A DNA stretch of 58,842 bases from Candidatus Methylomirabilota bacterium (GCA_036002485.1 DASYTI010000067.1:1-58842); one strand, 5' to 3'. Shown: positions 45,228 to 53,822, numbered from the stretch's first letter. Notes: a model not told the origin generated them from the letters alone. Translations and numbers: made by a program.

Positions 45228-46403
45228 ATGGGTCAACGTCGACCGCACAGGTGGTGGCTTCTCGCCGCGCTCCCGCTTTTTACTCTCGGAGCCATCCTGG
45301 GTGCCACAGGGGGGCCCGCGGAGGCCCAGCAGGCTGTCACGATCTCCGTGATCGACGTAGCCGGTGATCTCAGCTCGGTTCAGGTGATCCTGGACAACTA
45401 CAAGAAGGCCTTCCCGAACAAGGTCAAGGAGATCAAGACGCAGCGGGCTCCCGAGCCCGAGCTGCCCGCCAAGATCAAGGCGCAGCAGGATGCCGGCCGG
45501 CTCGATATCAACCTCATCATGACCGGACAGTCCGCGGCCTCCCAGCTCGTCTCCGCGGGCCAGCTCGTCAAGCTCTTCCCCACGTACGACAAGATGTTCC
45601 CACGGGACGAGCTGACCGACGCCGGCCGGGCCCTGCAGGACGAGGCGGAGGGGTACCTGCTGCCGTCGGTGGTCAGCAATGGCGGCCCCGTCTTCATCTA
45701 CAACCCGAAGAAAGTGCCGAATCCGCCGAAGACGGCCGAGCAGCTCCTGGCCTGGGCCAAGGCCAATCCGGGCAAGTTCCTCTACGCCCGTCCCGCCAAC
45801 AGCGGCCCGGGGCGCTCCATCCTGGCCGGCATGTCCTACGTCCTCAAGGACAGGGACCCGAAGGATCCGGAGAAGGGCTGGGACAAGACGTGGGCCTTCC
45901 TCAAGGAGCTCGGGCAATCGATCGAGTACTACCCCACAGGGACGGGCTTCACGCTGAAGGAGTTCGCCCAGGAGCAGCGGTGGATGATCGCCGGCATCAT
46001 GGAGTGGGACATGAAGCCGCGCGCCGAGGGCATGATCCCTCCGGAGTCCAAGATCACCATCCTGGAGAACACGACCTTCGTGATCGATGGGCACTACTGG
46101 GCCATCCCCAAGGGCGTCTCGCCCGCCGAGCTGGAAGTGATCCTGGACCTCATGAAGTTCATGCGCCGGCCCGAGCAGCAGGTCCTGACGTGGCGCGCTT
46201 TCATCGGGCCCTCCATCAAGGCGGCCACCCTGGACAAGGCCCCGCCGGATCTGCAGACCTACGTGAAGGAGATCTGGCGGCCGGAGTACGACGAGATCGG
46301 GAAGAAATGGAAGGTGACGCCCATGCTCGAGGTGAAGAAGCTGAACTATGCCATCGAGCGATGGGACAAGGAGGTCGGGGCGCAAAAGATCAAGAAGCAG
46401 TGA
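45228..46403 (+). CDS. ABC importer extracellular solute-binding protein
   Basis: 391 residues from ATG 45228 (CAGGAGG 6 bases upstream). Signal peptide 1-35 (WWLLAALPLFTLGAILGATG, cleaved near AEA/QQ). Type-II binding fold of the Fe/spermidine (SBP_bac_6/8) type: VIDVAGDLSSVQVILDNYKK, PSVVSNGGPVFIYNPKKVPN, and WAIPKGVSPAELEVILDLMK near 295. First gene of a four-gene importer; its stop overlaps the ATPase GTG start (GTGA). Ligand probably a small organic molecule, polyamine or metal complex. Confidence 0.9.
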   Translation: MGQRRPHRWWLLAALPLFTLGAILGATGGPAEAQQAVTISVIDVAGDLSSVQVILDNYKKAFPNKVKEIKTQRAPEPELPAKIKAQQDAGRLDINLIMTGQSAASQLVSAGQLVKLFPTYDKMFPRDELTDAGRALQDEAEGYLLPSVVSNGGPVFIYNPKKVPNPPKTAEQLLAWAKANPGKFLYARPANSGPGRSILAGMSYVLKDRDPKDPEKGWDKTWAFLKELGQSIEYYPTGTGFTLKEFAQEQRWMIAGIMEWDMKPRAEGMIPPESKITILENTTFVIDGHYWAIPKGVSPAELEVILDLMKFMRRPEQQVLTWRAFIGPSIKAATLDKAPPDLQTYVKEIWRPEYDEIGKKWKVTPMLEVKKLNYAIERWDKEVGAQKIKKQ

Positions 46404-47473
46404 GCCAGCCGCTCCACTCGCTGCGCTTTCGACTGACCAAGCGCTTCGGGGCGAAGACGGTCCTCCACGACTTCGCTCTCGAAGTGCGCGGCCGCCAATT
46501 CGTCACCTTCCTGGGGCCGAGCGGGTGCGGCAAGTCGACGGCGCGGAACATCATCGCGGGCTTGATCCCGGCCAGCGATGGAGAGGTATGGGTCGATGAA
46601 GAGCGCATCGACCACCTTCCCCCGGAGAAGCGGGGGTTCGGGATGGTCTTCCAGAACTACGCCCTCTTCCCTCATCTGACCGTCTTCGGCAACATCGCCT
46701 TCGGCCTGCAGCTCCAGCACCGGCCCGCTCCCGAGATCCGAGAGGCCGTGCGCGCGATGCTCGACCTCGTGCAGCTCCCGGGACTCGAGGAGCGCTACCC
46801 CAGTCAGCTCTCCGGAGGCCAGCAGCAGCGGGTGGCTATCGCGCGGGCCCTCGTCCTGCACCCGCGCCTGCTCCTCATGGACGAGCCCCTGTCCAACCTG
46901 GACGCCAAGCTTCGAATCGAAATGCGGGCGGAGATCAAGCGCATCCATGCCCGCCTCGGCCTCACCTCCGTGTACGTCACCCACGATCAGGCGGAGGCCC
47001 TCTCGCTCTCCGACTGGGTCGTGGTCATGCGGGACGGCGTGGTGATCCAAGCGGGTCCACCGTCCGAGATTCACGACCGGCCGCAGAGCCTCTTCGTGGC
47101 CGACTTCATGGGGTTCCGCAACTTCTTCCCCGTGGAGATCACCGCCGCCGACTCCGACGGGGTGGAGGGCACGGGCCATGGCATGAGCATGAGGGGACGA
47201 GCGCGCCACCCATTGGCGCCGGGCGCCGCCGCGGTGGCCGCCATCCGTCCTGACGACGTGGAGCTCGGCCAGGAGGGCGGGGGCGCCAATCGATTCCGGG
47301 GCAAGGTCGAGCTCGTCGAGTATCTCGGGCGGGAGAACGAGGCGGTCCTGACCCTGGAGGCCGGGCCCAAGGTGTGGATGCGCACGCCGCGCTCCCTGGC
47401 CCCCGATGAGTCGGTGACCGTGACCTTCCCGGCCGACAAGGTGATCTTCCTGCCGCCGGAGCCTGCCGCATGA
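46400..47473 (+). CDS. ABC importer ATP-binding protein (PotA/FbpC type)
   Basis: 357 residues. GTG start at 46400 overlaps the stop of the binding-protein gene; the family N-terminus LHSLRFRLTKRFGAKTVLHD follows directly. Walker A GPSGCGKST at 39-47, Q-loop VFQNYALFPHLTV, signature LSGGQQQR near 138, Walker B LLLMDEPLSNLD near 158, and His switch VTHDQAEALSLSD. A C-terminal TOBE-like beta domain (about 245-357) is typical of the Pot/Fbp/MalK group. The upstream open frame is a shadow of the binding-protein gene. Confidence 0.95.
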   Translation: MSQPLHSLRFRLTKRFGAKTVLHDFALEVRGRQFVTFLGPSGCGKSTARNIIAGLIPASDGEVWVDEERIDHLPPEKRGFGMVFQNYALFPHLTVFGNIAFGLQLQHRPAPEIREAVRAMLDLVQLPGLEERYPSQLSGGQQQRVAIARALVLHPRLLLMDEPLSNLDAKLRIEMRAEIKRIHARLGLTSVYVTHDQAEALSLSDWVVVMRDGVVIQAGPPSEIHDRPQSLFVADFMGFRNFFPVEITAADSDGVEGTGHGMSMRGRARHPLAPGAAAVAAIRPDDVELGQEGGGANRFRGKVELVEYLGRENEAVLTLEAGPKVWMRTPRSLAPDESVTVTFPADKVIFLPPEPAA

Positions 47474-48354
47474 GACGGCGCCGCGCTGGCGAGGCGAGCG
47501 AGCTCGACGCGATGGCCGTTGCCTGCCTCCTGCCGTCGCTCCTCTACGTCGTGGTCATGTTCGTCTACCCGTTTCTCAACGGGATCTACCTGAGCCTGCG
47601 CCCGTCCAAGCAGAGCGGCCTCGGCCTCGCCAACTACGTTGCCTTTTTCACCGACGAGTGGCAGTACCGCACGGTGTGGATCACCTTCAGCATCGCCGTC
47701 CCCAACACCGTCGTGGTGGTGGCCGTCGCCCTGCTCCTGGCCTACGGAATGCGACGGGGGATCTGGCTCGAGCGGACAATCACCACCATCCTGGTGCTTC
47801 CCATCTCCCTCGGCATCATCCTCCTCGCCGAGGGCATTCTGGGATTCTACGGAGGCCGCGGCTGGTTCAACCAGATCCTCCTGGCCGCCGGCTTGCTCCA
47901 GGAGCCCCTGACCCTCACCCACAACTACACCGGCGTGATGCTGTCGCTCTTCATGCAGCAGTTTCCCTTCTGCTTCCTCATGCTCCTGGGCTACATCTCG
48001 GGTATCGATCCCAGCATCGAAAATTCCGCGAGGACCCTGGGGGCGGGGCCGTGGATCGTCTTCTCCAGGGTGATGTTCCCTCTGATCGCGCCGGGACTGG
48101 CCATCGCCTTCGCCCTCGTGTTCGTCCTGAGCTTCGGCGTATTTCCCTCGGCCATCCTGCTGGGCCAGCCCGCCGGGGCCACCCGCACGATTGCCATCGC
48201 CGCCTACCAGCAGGCCTTCGAGCACTACGACATGTCGTACGCCTCGGCCATCGCGGTGGTCATGGGCCTGTTCCAGCTCGCGGGGCTTGTCGTCATCGTT
48301 CTCCTCAGGCGACGACTGGTGATGGCGCCCACCATGGGCGTCGGGAAGCGCTGA
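47470..48354 (+). CDS. ABC importer permease 1
   Basis: 294 residues, about six TM helices, with the permease EAA-like loop LGYISGIDPSIENSARTLGA and WIVFSRVMFPLIAPGLAIAF near 175-205. PotB/FbpB-like. ATG 47470 overlaps the ATPase stop (ATGA), so the three genes are translationally coupled. It pairs with permease 2 downstream. Confidence 0.93.
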   Translation: MRRRRAGEASELDAMAVACLLPSLLYVVVMFVYPFLNGIYLSLRPSKQSGLGLANYVAFFTDEWQYRTVWITFSIAVPNTVVVVAVALLLAYGMRRGIWLERTITTILVLPISLGIILLAEGILGFYGGRGWFNQILLAAGLLQEPLTLTHNYTGVMLSLFMQQFPFCFLMLLGYISGIDPSIENSARTLGAGPWIVFSRVMFPLIAPGLAIAFALVFVLSFGVFPSAILLGQPAGATRTIAIAAYQQAFEHYDMSYASAIAVVMGLFQLAGLVVIVLLRRRLVMAPTMGVGKR

Positions 48355-48412
48355 GCCACCGTGAACCAGTCAACATGCGAGGCACCGCGTGAGATGAATG
48401 TGGTGGGGGGGC

Positions 48413-48443
48413 CTGGGGGAGGAGCGACGCCGCTCCCCCCCAG
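48413..48443. repeat. Intercistronic hairpin between the two permease genes
   Basis: A 13-bp stem with one bulged A (CTGGGGG-A-GGAGCG with CGCTCCCCCCCAG) around the 4-nt loop ACGC. It lies in the only sizeable gap (98 nt) of the importer operon, just before the ribosome region of permease 2. It could be a mRNA stability element or partial terminator tuning permease 2 level. Confidence 0.7.
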
Positions 48444-48452
48444 ATCAAATTG

Positions 48453-49274
48453 ATGCGCGGGCGTCTATGGAGCCTGGCCCTCTACATGTTCGTCCTGGGG
48501 TTCATCCTGAACCTCCTGGGTATCGTCAGCCATGTCGTGGTCAGCGCCTTTGCCAAGCGATGGTTCGGGACGCCCGTGCCCGCCAGATTCACCACGGAAT
48601 GGTTTCAGTATGCGTGGACGAACTTCGACCTCGGTCGCGTGCTCGGGGTGACGGTCTTCGTGGCTCTCTCCGTCGTGCTCCTGGCCCTGCTCCTCGGATT
48701 CCCGGCCGCCTATATCCTCGCCAGGAGGAATTTCCGGGGCAAGGCCCTTCTGCTTCTGCTCTACTTCCTGCCCCTCCTCATCCCCCAGATGACCTACGGG
48801 ATTCCCCTCGCCACGACGATGTACCGCTACGCCATCGGGGGGACGGTGACGGGAGTCATCCTCGCCAACCTCGTGCCCATGGTTCCCCTGGCCGTTTTCA
48901 TCCTGATGCCGTTCATCGAGCAGATCAGCGTGAATCTCGAGTGGGGGGCGGCCATGATGGGCGCCAATCGCATCCAGGTCTTCCGCCGCGTCCTGTTTCC
49001 GCTGACCGTGCCCGGCCTCCTCACCGCGGGAATCCTGATTCTCGTGAACACCGTCTCGAATTTCGAGCTGACCTTCCTCGTCTCCGGGGCGGGCTCGCAG
49101 ACCCTCGTCGTCGCTCTCTTCTACAATGTCTTCGCGGGCGGCGTCCGGCCCGTGTACTCCGTCGACGCCATGGCCGTGATGTACATGGTCACCGTCATGC
49201 TCGTCCTGCTTGTCGCCCTGCGCTTCGTCCGGCCCACCCAGATGGTCTTCCGCCTCGATCAACCCCGCCGGTAG
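48453..49274 (+). CDS. ABC importer permease 2
   Basis: 273 residues, about six TM helices. EAA-like loop SVNLEWGAAMMGANRIQVFR and RVLFPLTVPGLLTAGILILV near 160-190. PotC/FbpB-like. A TTG directly precedes the ATG at 48453 and could also be used. It is the last gene of the importer, separated from permease 1 by a hairpin-containing gap. Confidence 0.92.
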   Translation: MRGRLWSLALYMFVLGFILNLLGIVSHVVVSAFAKRWFGTPVPARFTTEWFQYAWTNFDLGRVLGVTVFVALSVVLLALLLGFPAAYILARRNFRGKALLLLLYFLPLLIPQMTYGIPLATTMYRYAIGGTVTGVILANLVPMVPLAVFILMPFIEQISVNLEWGAAMMGANRIQVFRRVLFPLTVPGLLTAGILILVNTVSNFELTFLVSGAGSQTLVVALFYNVFAGGVRPVYSVDAMAVMYMVTVMLVLLVALRFVRPTQMVFRLDQPRR

Positions 49275-49331
49275 GCGCGGTGGCGCCCCGATCTCTCGGG
49301 ATCCGGAGACCGGGGCGCGCCTGCGGTCGTG

Positions 49332-49862
49332 TTACTTCGCGCTGGCCGCCTTCTTGTCCTTGTGGAGCTTCGCCTTGTCGTGGTTGACCTCGCGGCGGTC
49401 CTCGCGGCGGTCGCGATTGTCCTCGCGGAGATCCTTGCGATCGTTGTGGAGGTCTTTCCGGTCACGGTAGAGGTCGCGCCGATCGCCGCGGATATCCTTG
49501 CGGTCGCCGGCGATCTCCGCTCGGTCCTTCTTCACGGCCTCGGTGTTGCCCGCGGCCTTGTCCTGCCGGAGCTGCTTCTCGTCCTGCCGGAGGTCGCGCC
49601 GGTCCGAGTATAGATCCTTCCGGTCACTGCGGATGTCCTGCTTGTCCTGCGTGATGTCGCGCCGGTCCTGTCTGATGTCCCGCCGGTCCTGCTTCAGGTC
49701 GCGGCGATCGCGCCGGAGCTCGCGCCGGTCCTGCTGCACCTGCGGATCCGGCGTGGGCGGCGCCGTCGGCGCCGGAGGCGGCGTGGTCTGAGCCCACGCG
49801 GCGGGAATCCAGGCGGTCGCGAGGATTGCCCCGCTCGCTACCAAGGTCGTCCATCGAGCCAT
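49332..49862 (-). CDS. Exported heptad-repeat (DR[RK]D[LI]xx) protein
   Basis: 176 residues. Signal peptide 1-25 (cleaved after AWA), a short Pro/Thr/Ala linker (26-42), then about 16 seven-residue repeats of the pattern D-R-[RK]-D-[LI]-x-x in two blocks of about eight, split by a KAAGNTEAVKK break. The tail is Lys/Ala-rich. The pattern gives a highly charged continuous alpha-helix with one apolar residue (L or I) per heptad, so a single helix or coiled coil outside the cytoplasm is likely. No enzyme motif. At DNA level it makes a 21-nt period. It is convergent with the importer operon. I do not recognise a characterised function. Confidence 0.85.
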   Translation of the reverse strand: MARWTTLVASGAILATAWIPAAWAQTTPPPAPTAPPTPDPQVQQDRRELRRDRRDLKQDRRDIRQDRRDITQDKQDIRSDRKDLYSDRRDLRQDEKQLRQDKAAGNTEAVKKDRAEIAGDRKDIRGDRRDLYRDRKDLHNDRKDLREDNRDRREDRREVNHDKAKLHKDKKAASAK

Positions 49863-50086
49863 CGCTATCCTCCATGGGTGAGAGTCACTGCACTGCCGAT
49901 ACGACGCAGGCAGGAACGCAAGCGTTTAGCCCTCAAGAGAGCAAGCTCCGGACCCAGGGGAAATCCTTTGGGGAGCAGGTACTTACACCAGCCTCCTTAA
50001 AGTCGATTGGCAGATTCCGTCACCCCCCTGCCGCGCCCCGTCTCCGTGCTACCATGCCGGGCAGCCAACTCAGGGAGGTTCACACC

Positions 50087-50878
50087 GTGGCAACCGACAG
50101 CCAGGCGCAGGAAGTCCTCCTTACCCGCGACGGCCCCGTGGTGACGCTGACCTTCAATCGTCCCGAGGCCCGCAATGCCCTGACGTGGAACATGTACGAG
50201 CGGCTCTCCCAGACCTGCGACGAAGTGGACGCCGACGACTCTGTGCGCGTGCTCGTCCTGCGGGGGGCGGGCGGCAAGGCCTTCGTGGCGGGCACCGACA
50301 TCTCGCAGTTCAAGAGCTTCAAGACCGCGGAGGACGGCATCCAGTACGAGCGCGACGGCGAGCGCCGAACGAGCCGGCTCGAGCGCGTGGGCAAGCCCGT
50401 CATCGCTCAGATCGAAGGCTTCGCGGTGGGCGGCGGCTTCGCCATCGCTGCCGTCTGCGACGTCCGTATCGCCACCCCCGAGTCGCGCTTCGGGGCGCCG
50501 ATAGCGCGCACGCTCGGAAACTGCCTCTCCATGGAGAACTACTCGCGCTTCGTGGATCTCTTCGGCCCGTCACGGGTCAAGGAAATGATCATGCGGGCGC
50601 GTCTCCTGACGGCGGAAGAGGCCCATGCCGCGGGCTTCGTCCACGAGATCGTGCCCGGCGCCGAGATCGAAGCGCGCGTCACCGCCGTGGCGGCGGAGCT
50701 GGCATCTCACGCGCCGATCACGTTGAGGGTAACCAAGGAAGCGGTGCGGCGCATCCAGGAGCGTCGGCGCCTCGAAGGCGGCGACGATCTGATCTCCCTG
50801 ACCTATACCAGCGCCGACTTCCGCGAAGGCATGAGCGCCTTCCTCGAGAAGCGCCCACCCCGGTGGACTGGCAAGTAG
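50087..50878 (+). CDS. Crotonase (enoyl-CoA hydratase/isomerase) family protein
   Basis: 263 residues from GTG 50087, chosen because AGGGAGG lies 7-8 bases upstream; ATG 50054 is a longer alternative. Oxyanion-hole segments: GAGGKAFVAGTDISQFKSF near 60-78 and IEGFAVGGGFAIAAVCDVRI near 105-124. The rest matches the crotonase fold (NRPEARNALTWNMYERLSQT near 22). The usual catalytic Glu pair of hydratases (PGxGG and EA) is not clearly present; the corresponding segment reads ARTLGNCLSMENYSRFVDLF, so it could be an isomerase, hydrolase or non-hydratase member. Carbonic-anhydrase-like gene follows after 8 bases. Confidence 0.88.
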   Translation: MATDSQAQEVLLTRDGPVVTLTFNRPEARNALTWNMYERLSQTCDEVDADDSVRVLVLRGAGGKAFVAGTDISQFKSFKTAEDGIQYERDGERRTSRLERVGKPVIAQIEGFAVGGGFAIAAVCDVRIATPESRFGAPIARTLGNCLSMENYSRFVDLFGPSRVKEMIMRARLLTAEEAHAAGFVHEIVPGAEIEARVTAVAAELASHAPITLRVTKEAVRRIQERRRLEGGDDLISLTYTSADFREGMSAFLEKRPPRWTGK

Positions 50879-50886
50879 GCGCGTCC

Positions 50887-51402
50887 ATGATCCGCAGCGT
50901 TCCTGGACGCACCCCGCGCGTGCACCCCGCCGCCTGGGTCGATCCTTCCGCCCAGGTTATCGGCGACGTCACCATCGAGGAAGGCGCCAGCGTCTGGCCG
51001 CTCAGCGTGCTCCGGGGCGATCAGGACAACTACGTCACGCTCGGCCGGAACTCCAATGTCCAGGACAACTCCGTGCTGCACGTCACGCCGGAGTTTCCCT
51101 GCATCGTGGGCGCCGGCGTCACCATCGGCCACCGCTGCGTGGTCCACGCCTGCACCATCATGGACAACGTGCGGATCGGCATCGGGGCTGTGGTGCTCAC
51201 GGGCGCCGTGGTCGAGGAAGGCGCGCAGGTAGCCGCGGGGGCCGTGGTGCCGGAGGGCAAGGTGGTGCCCGCGGGCTGGCTCGTCATGGGCGTGCCCGCC
51301 AAGCCTATTCGCAAGATGAGTCAGGACGAGGTCGAGGACATCCTCAAGAACGCGCGCGACTACCTCGAACTCTGGCACCGCGACTACCGAGGGCGGGGAT
51401 AA
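50887..51402 (+). CDS. Gamma-carbonic anhydrase-like hexapeptide-repeat protein
   Basis: 171 residues of left-handed beta-helix (I/V-G-x-x-x-x repeats: VIGDVTIEEGASVWPLSVLR, CIVGAGVTIGHRCVVHACTI, VRIGIGAVVLTGAVVEEGAQ). His65, His82 and His87 stand as in the zinc ligands of gamma-class carbonic anhydrases. C-terminal alpha-helix carries the trimer cap. CamH/YrdA-type; activity not certain. ATG 50887 is 8 bases after the crotonase stop, so co-transcribed. Confidence 0.9.
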   Translation: MIRSVPGRTPRVHPAAWVDPSAQVIGDVTIEEGASVWPLSVLRGDQDNYVTLGRNSNVQDNSVLHVTPEFPCIVGAGVTIGHRCVVHACTIMDNVRIGIGAVVLTGAVVEEGAQVAAGAVVPEGKVVPAGWLVMGVPAKPIRKMSQDEVEDILKNARDYLELWHRDYRGRG

Positions 51403-51431
51403 GGGTCCATCTGCTTCGTTGCCGCCCTCGG

Positions 51432-51470
51432 CCGCACGCTCAACGTAGAGAGACTACGCCTCGCGTGCGG
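51432..51470 (-). repeat. Structured palindromic repeat module C (copy 2, minus strand sense)
   Basis: Reads on the minus strand like 29212-29250: outer stem CCGCACGC/GCGTGCGG, internal loop GAGG/TTGA, inner stem CGTAG/CTACG and loop TCTCT (51449-51453 on plus as AGAGA). One mismatch of copy 1 (its 29213:29249 C-A) is a C-G pair here, and the inner closing pair is swapped relative to copy 1. Lies between the gamma-carbonic anhydrase gene and the SDR gene, convergent pair. Confidence 0.8.
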
Positions 51471-51475
51471 CCTTC

Positions 51476-51501
51476 GGGCGCCGCCGCGCATCTGGGCCCT
51501 T
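51476..51501 (-). repeat. Dispersed repeat module A (copy 2)
   Basis: Reverse complement matches 29130-29155 at 23 of 26 bases. It lies 5 bases from module C, in the same relative order as in the other composite but without module B between them. Confidence 0.6.
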
Positions 51502-51528
51502 CTCCCCGCCCTCGGCACGGTGGGCCGC

Positions 51529-52317
51529 TCAGGGTGCGCCGGGAGGCGCTCCGAGGTTGCGGGAGACCTCGATGTCCCGGCTCTGGTCGCGTGTGCGCGT
51601 GGGGCTCAGGATCATCTCCTCCACCACCGTGCGCGCGGGCAAGGTGACGCAGAGGAGGATGGCCTGCGCCACGTCCTCGGGCAGCATCATGGTGGCGCGG
51701 GCCTTGGCATCGGGGGGCAGCGGGCGCTTGTCGAGGATGGGCGTGTCCACCTCCGCAGGCATCACGGTGGTCGCCCGGATGCCCTTGTCGCGGAGCACGG
51801 TGTGAAGGTGCCCCATGAAGTTGAGCACCCCCGCCTTGGCCGCCCCGTAAGGGGCCCCGCCGATCAGCCCGGGCTTCAGGGCGGCCATCGAGCCCACGGT
51901 TACGATGGTGCCCCCGCCGTGCTCGATCATGCTCGGCAGCACGGCCTGGGTCAGGGCGAAGACGCCCGTCAGGTTGACGTTGATCACGGCCTCCCACTCG
52001 TCCAGGGGCACCCAGCGCGCATTGCGCGCCTTGCTCGAGTGGCCGGCATTATTGATCAAGATGTCCACGCGCCCCTGCTCCTTGATCACCCACTCCGCGA
52101 GCGCCCGCCCCTGGACGGGCTTGGCGACGTCGGCCTCGCGGGCCACGGCCTGGCCGCCCGCCTTCTTGATCTCGGCGACGACGGCGTCGAGGGGCGCCCG
52201 GCGGCGGCCGGTCACCACCACGTGCGCGCCTTCCGCGGCGAGCATGAGCGCGGTCGACCGGCCTATGCCCGTTCCGGCCCCCGTGACGATCGCGATCTGC
52301 CCATCGAGCTGTCCCAT
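51529..52317 (-). CDS. Short-chain dehydrogenase/reductase (SDR)
   Basis: 262 residues of the classical SDR type. NAD(P) motif TGAGTGIG at 12-19, NNAG at 89-92, and catalytic Ser143, Tyr157, Lys161 (SMAALKPGLIGGAPYGAAKAG). The arginine pair after the second beta-strand (TGRRR) favours NADP(H). Substrate unknown. Nudix gene is upstream on the same strand (14 bases). Confidence 0.93.
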   Translation of the reverse strand: MGQLDGQIAIVTGAGTGIGRSTALMLAAEGAHVVVTGRRRAPLDAVVAEIKKAGGQAVAREADVAKPVQGRALAEWVIKEQGRVDILINNAGHSSKARNARWVPLDEWEAVINVNLTGVFALTQAVLPSMIEHGGGTIVTVGSMAALKPGLIGGAPYGAAKAGVLNFMGHLHTVLRDKGIRATTVMPAEVDTPILDKRPLPPDAKARATMMLPEDVAQAILLCVTLPARTVVEEMILSPTRTRDQSRDIEVSRNLGAPPGAP

Positions 52318-52331
52318 GCAGTTCTCCTGAT

Positions 52332-52949
52332 CTATCGCCAGGCCCAGACGGGCTGTTCGAAATGGTCCACGCGCGTCGACTTGCCCCGCGCCACGACTTC
52401 GAGCATCTGGTAGATCACGGCCGCGGTCGGCGCGTGGATGAGGGCGCCGAGAATCGGAAGCTGGATCACCGGACGATCGCTTTCGGGAATGGAGACGAGC
52501 CGGGGCAGATCAGGCCTCTCCAGGTCGGCGAAGGGCACCCGGTAGAGGCGCGCCACTTCCGAAGGGTTGGGCGTCAACGGACCGAGATGATCGCTCCAGA
52601 AGACCACGGGCGTGATGACAAACCCCGAGCGCGTGGGGTAGTCGTCGAGCAGACCCAGCGAGGAGCCCCCGGGCAGACGCAGCCCTACCTCCTCGTCGAG
52701 CTCGCGTAGGGCCGCATGTTCCGGGGTCTCCCCCACGTCGACTCGCCCGCCGGGCAACGCCCACTGCCCGGTGTGGGCCCGCAGGGTGGGCGCGCGCTTG
52801 GTCAAGAGGAAGCATGCGCGCCCTTCCTCGTCCGCCACGAGGACGACGGCCACCGCCGCCGCCTTGCGGCCGTCGATCGCGACGCCCCGGCGCTCGAAGG
52901 CCTGCAGGTTCGCGCGCGCCCGCGCGAGGAAGCCCTCGTCGAAGCGCAC
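52332..52949 (-). CDS. Nudix hydrolase
   Basis: 205 residues. Nudix box G68-x5-E74-x7-R82-E83-L-x-E86-E87-x-G-L, fully conserved. C-terminal half with a proline-rich and hydrophobic segment resembles CoA-pyrophosphatase/ADP-ribose-type members, but the usual CoA signature was not confirmed. Hydrolyses a nucleoside diphosphate derivative with Mg2+. 6 bases downstream of the aldolase gene on the same strand, with the SDR following. Confidence 0.9.
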   Translation of the reverse strand: MRFDEGFLARARANLQAFERRGVAIDGRKAAAVAVVLVADEEGRACFLLTKRAPTLRAHTGQWALPGGRVDVGETPEHAALRELDEEVGLRLPGGSSLGLLDDYPTRSGFVITPVVFWSDHLGPLTPNPSEVARLYRVPFADLERPDLPRLVSIPESDRPVIQLPILGALIHAPTAAVIYQMLEVVARGKSTRVDHFEQPVWAWR

Positions 52950-52955
52950 GGGGGG

Positions 52956-53747
52956 CTAGTACGCCGGAAGCTTGCCGGCCTTCGCCCCCGTCTTACGAAC
53001 CACACCGACCTCTTCGCCGGCCTTGGCGGCCATGAAGCGGCTGTCGCTCGCCAGGGTCACGAACTGATAGCCCTGCTCGATCATCTTCACGGCGTAGGCG
53101 GCGGTCGCATTGTGAATGCCCGCGATCACCCCGTGCTTCTTGCACGCTTTGACGATGAGCTGCTGCGCCTCCACCACCGGGGCGTCCGTCTGGTCGAGCC
53201 GCGGCTTGAGGCCGAGGGCCAGCGAGAGATCCGAGGGCCCGACGTAGATGGCGTCCACGCCCGGCACGCTCAGGATATCGTCGATGTTCTTGACCGCCTC
53301 TGCCGTCTCGATCATGGGCATCACGATGACGTCGTCGTTGGCGTGGTCGCCATAGTCGCCGCCCATGTAGAGGCTCGCGCGCACGGGCCCCCAGCTCCGG
53401 TAGCCGCGCGGCGGATACTTGCAGGCCTGCACGAGGGCCTCGGCCTGCTCGCGCGTATTGATCATGGGGCAGATGACGCCGTAGGCGCCCGCGTCGAGAA
53501 TCTTCATGATGCGCGCCGGATCATTCCAGGGTATGCGAGCGAGCGGGATCACCTCCGTGGTCGAGATGCCCTGGAGCATCGAGACGCCCACCTGGTAGTC
53601 GACGACACCGTGCTGCATATCCACCGTCAGCGAGTCGAAGCCCTGATGAGCCATGACTTCCGCCGAGAAGCCCGAGGGAATGGACAGCCAGCCATTGACG
53701 ACCGCTTCGCCGCGAGCCCAGATCTCCCGCACCGTGTTCTTCCGCAC
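52956..53747 (-). CDS. HpcH/HpaI family aldolase
   Basis: 263 residues. HpcH/HpaI core: WLSIPSGFSAEVMAHQGFDS near 19, LTVDMQHGVVDYQ, VCPMINTREQAEALVQACKY-type segment, then PMIETAEAVKNIDDIL near 140 and GPSDLSLALGLKPRL near 165. Class II, metal-dependent aldolase for 2-keto-3-deoxy acids (for example 4-hydroxy-2-oxo- or 2-keto-3-deoxyrhamnonate-type). Specific substrate unknown. Stop-start distance to the Nudix gene is 6 bases. Confidence 0.92.
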   Translation of the reverse strand: MRKNTVREIWARGEAVVNGWLSIPSGFSAEVMAHQGFDSLTVDMQHGVVDYQVGVSMLQGISTTEVIPLARIPWNDPARIMKILDAGAYGVICPMINTREQAEALVQACKYPPRGYRSWGPVRASLYMGGDYGDHANDDVIVMPMIETAEAVKNIDDILSVPGVDAIYVGPSDLSLALGLKPRLDQTDAPVVEAQQLIVKACKKHGVIAGIHNATAAYAVKMIEQGYQFVTLASDSRFMAAKAGEEVGVVRKTGAKAGKLPAY

Positions 53748-53822
53748 GTGGTTCTCCTTTCGGACGTCGAGCTCCTGCGTTGTGAGGTACCGCGCTATCT
53801 AACTCCCCGCCTCGGGCGGCTG

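Noticed and set aside
49380-49760. Regular direct repeats of about 21 nt that could suggest a CRISPR array
   Set aside because: Period is 21 nt without unique spacers and stays in frame as a heptad protein repeat with a signal peptide; no cas genes.
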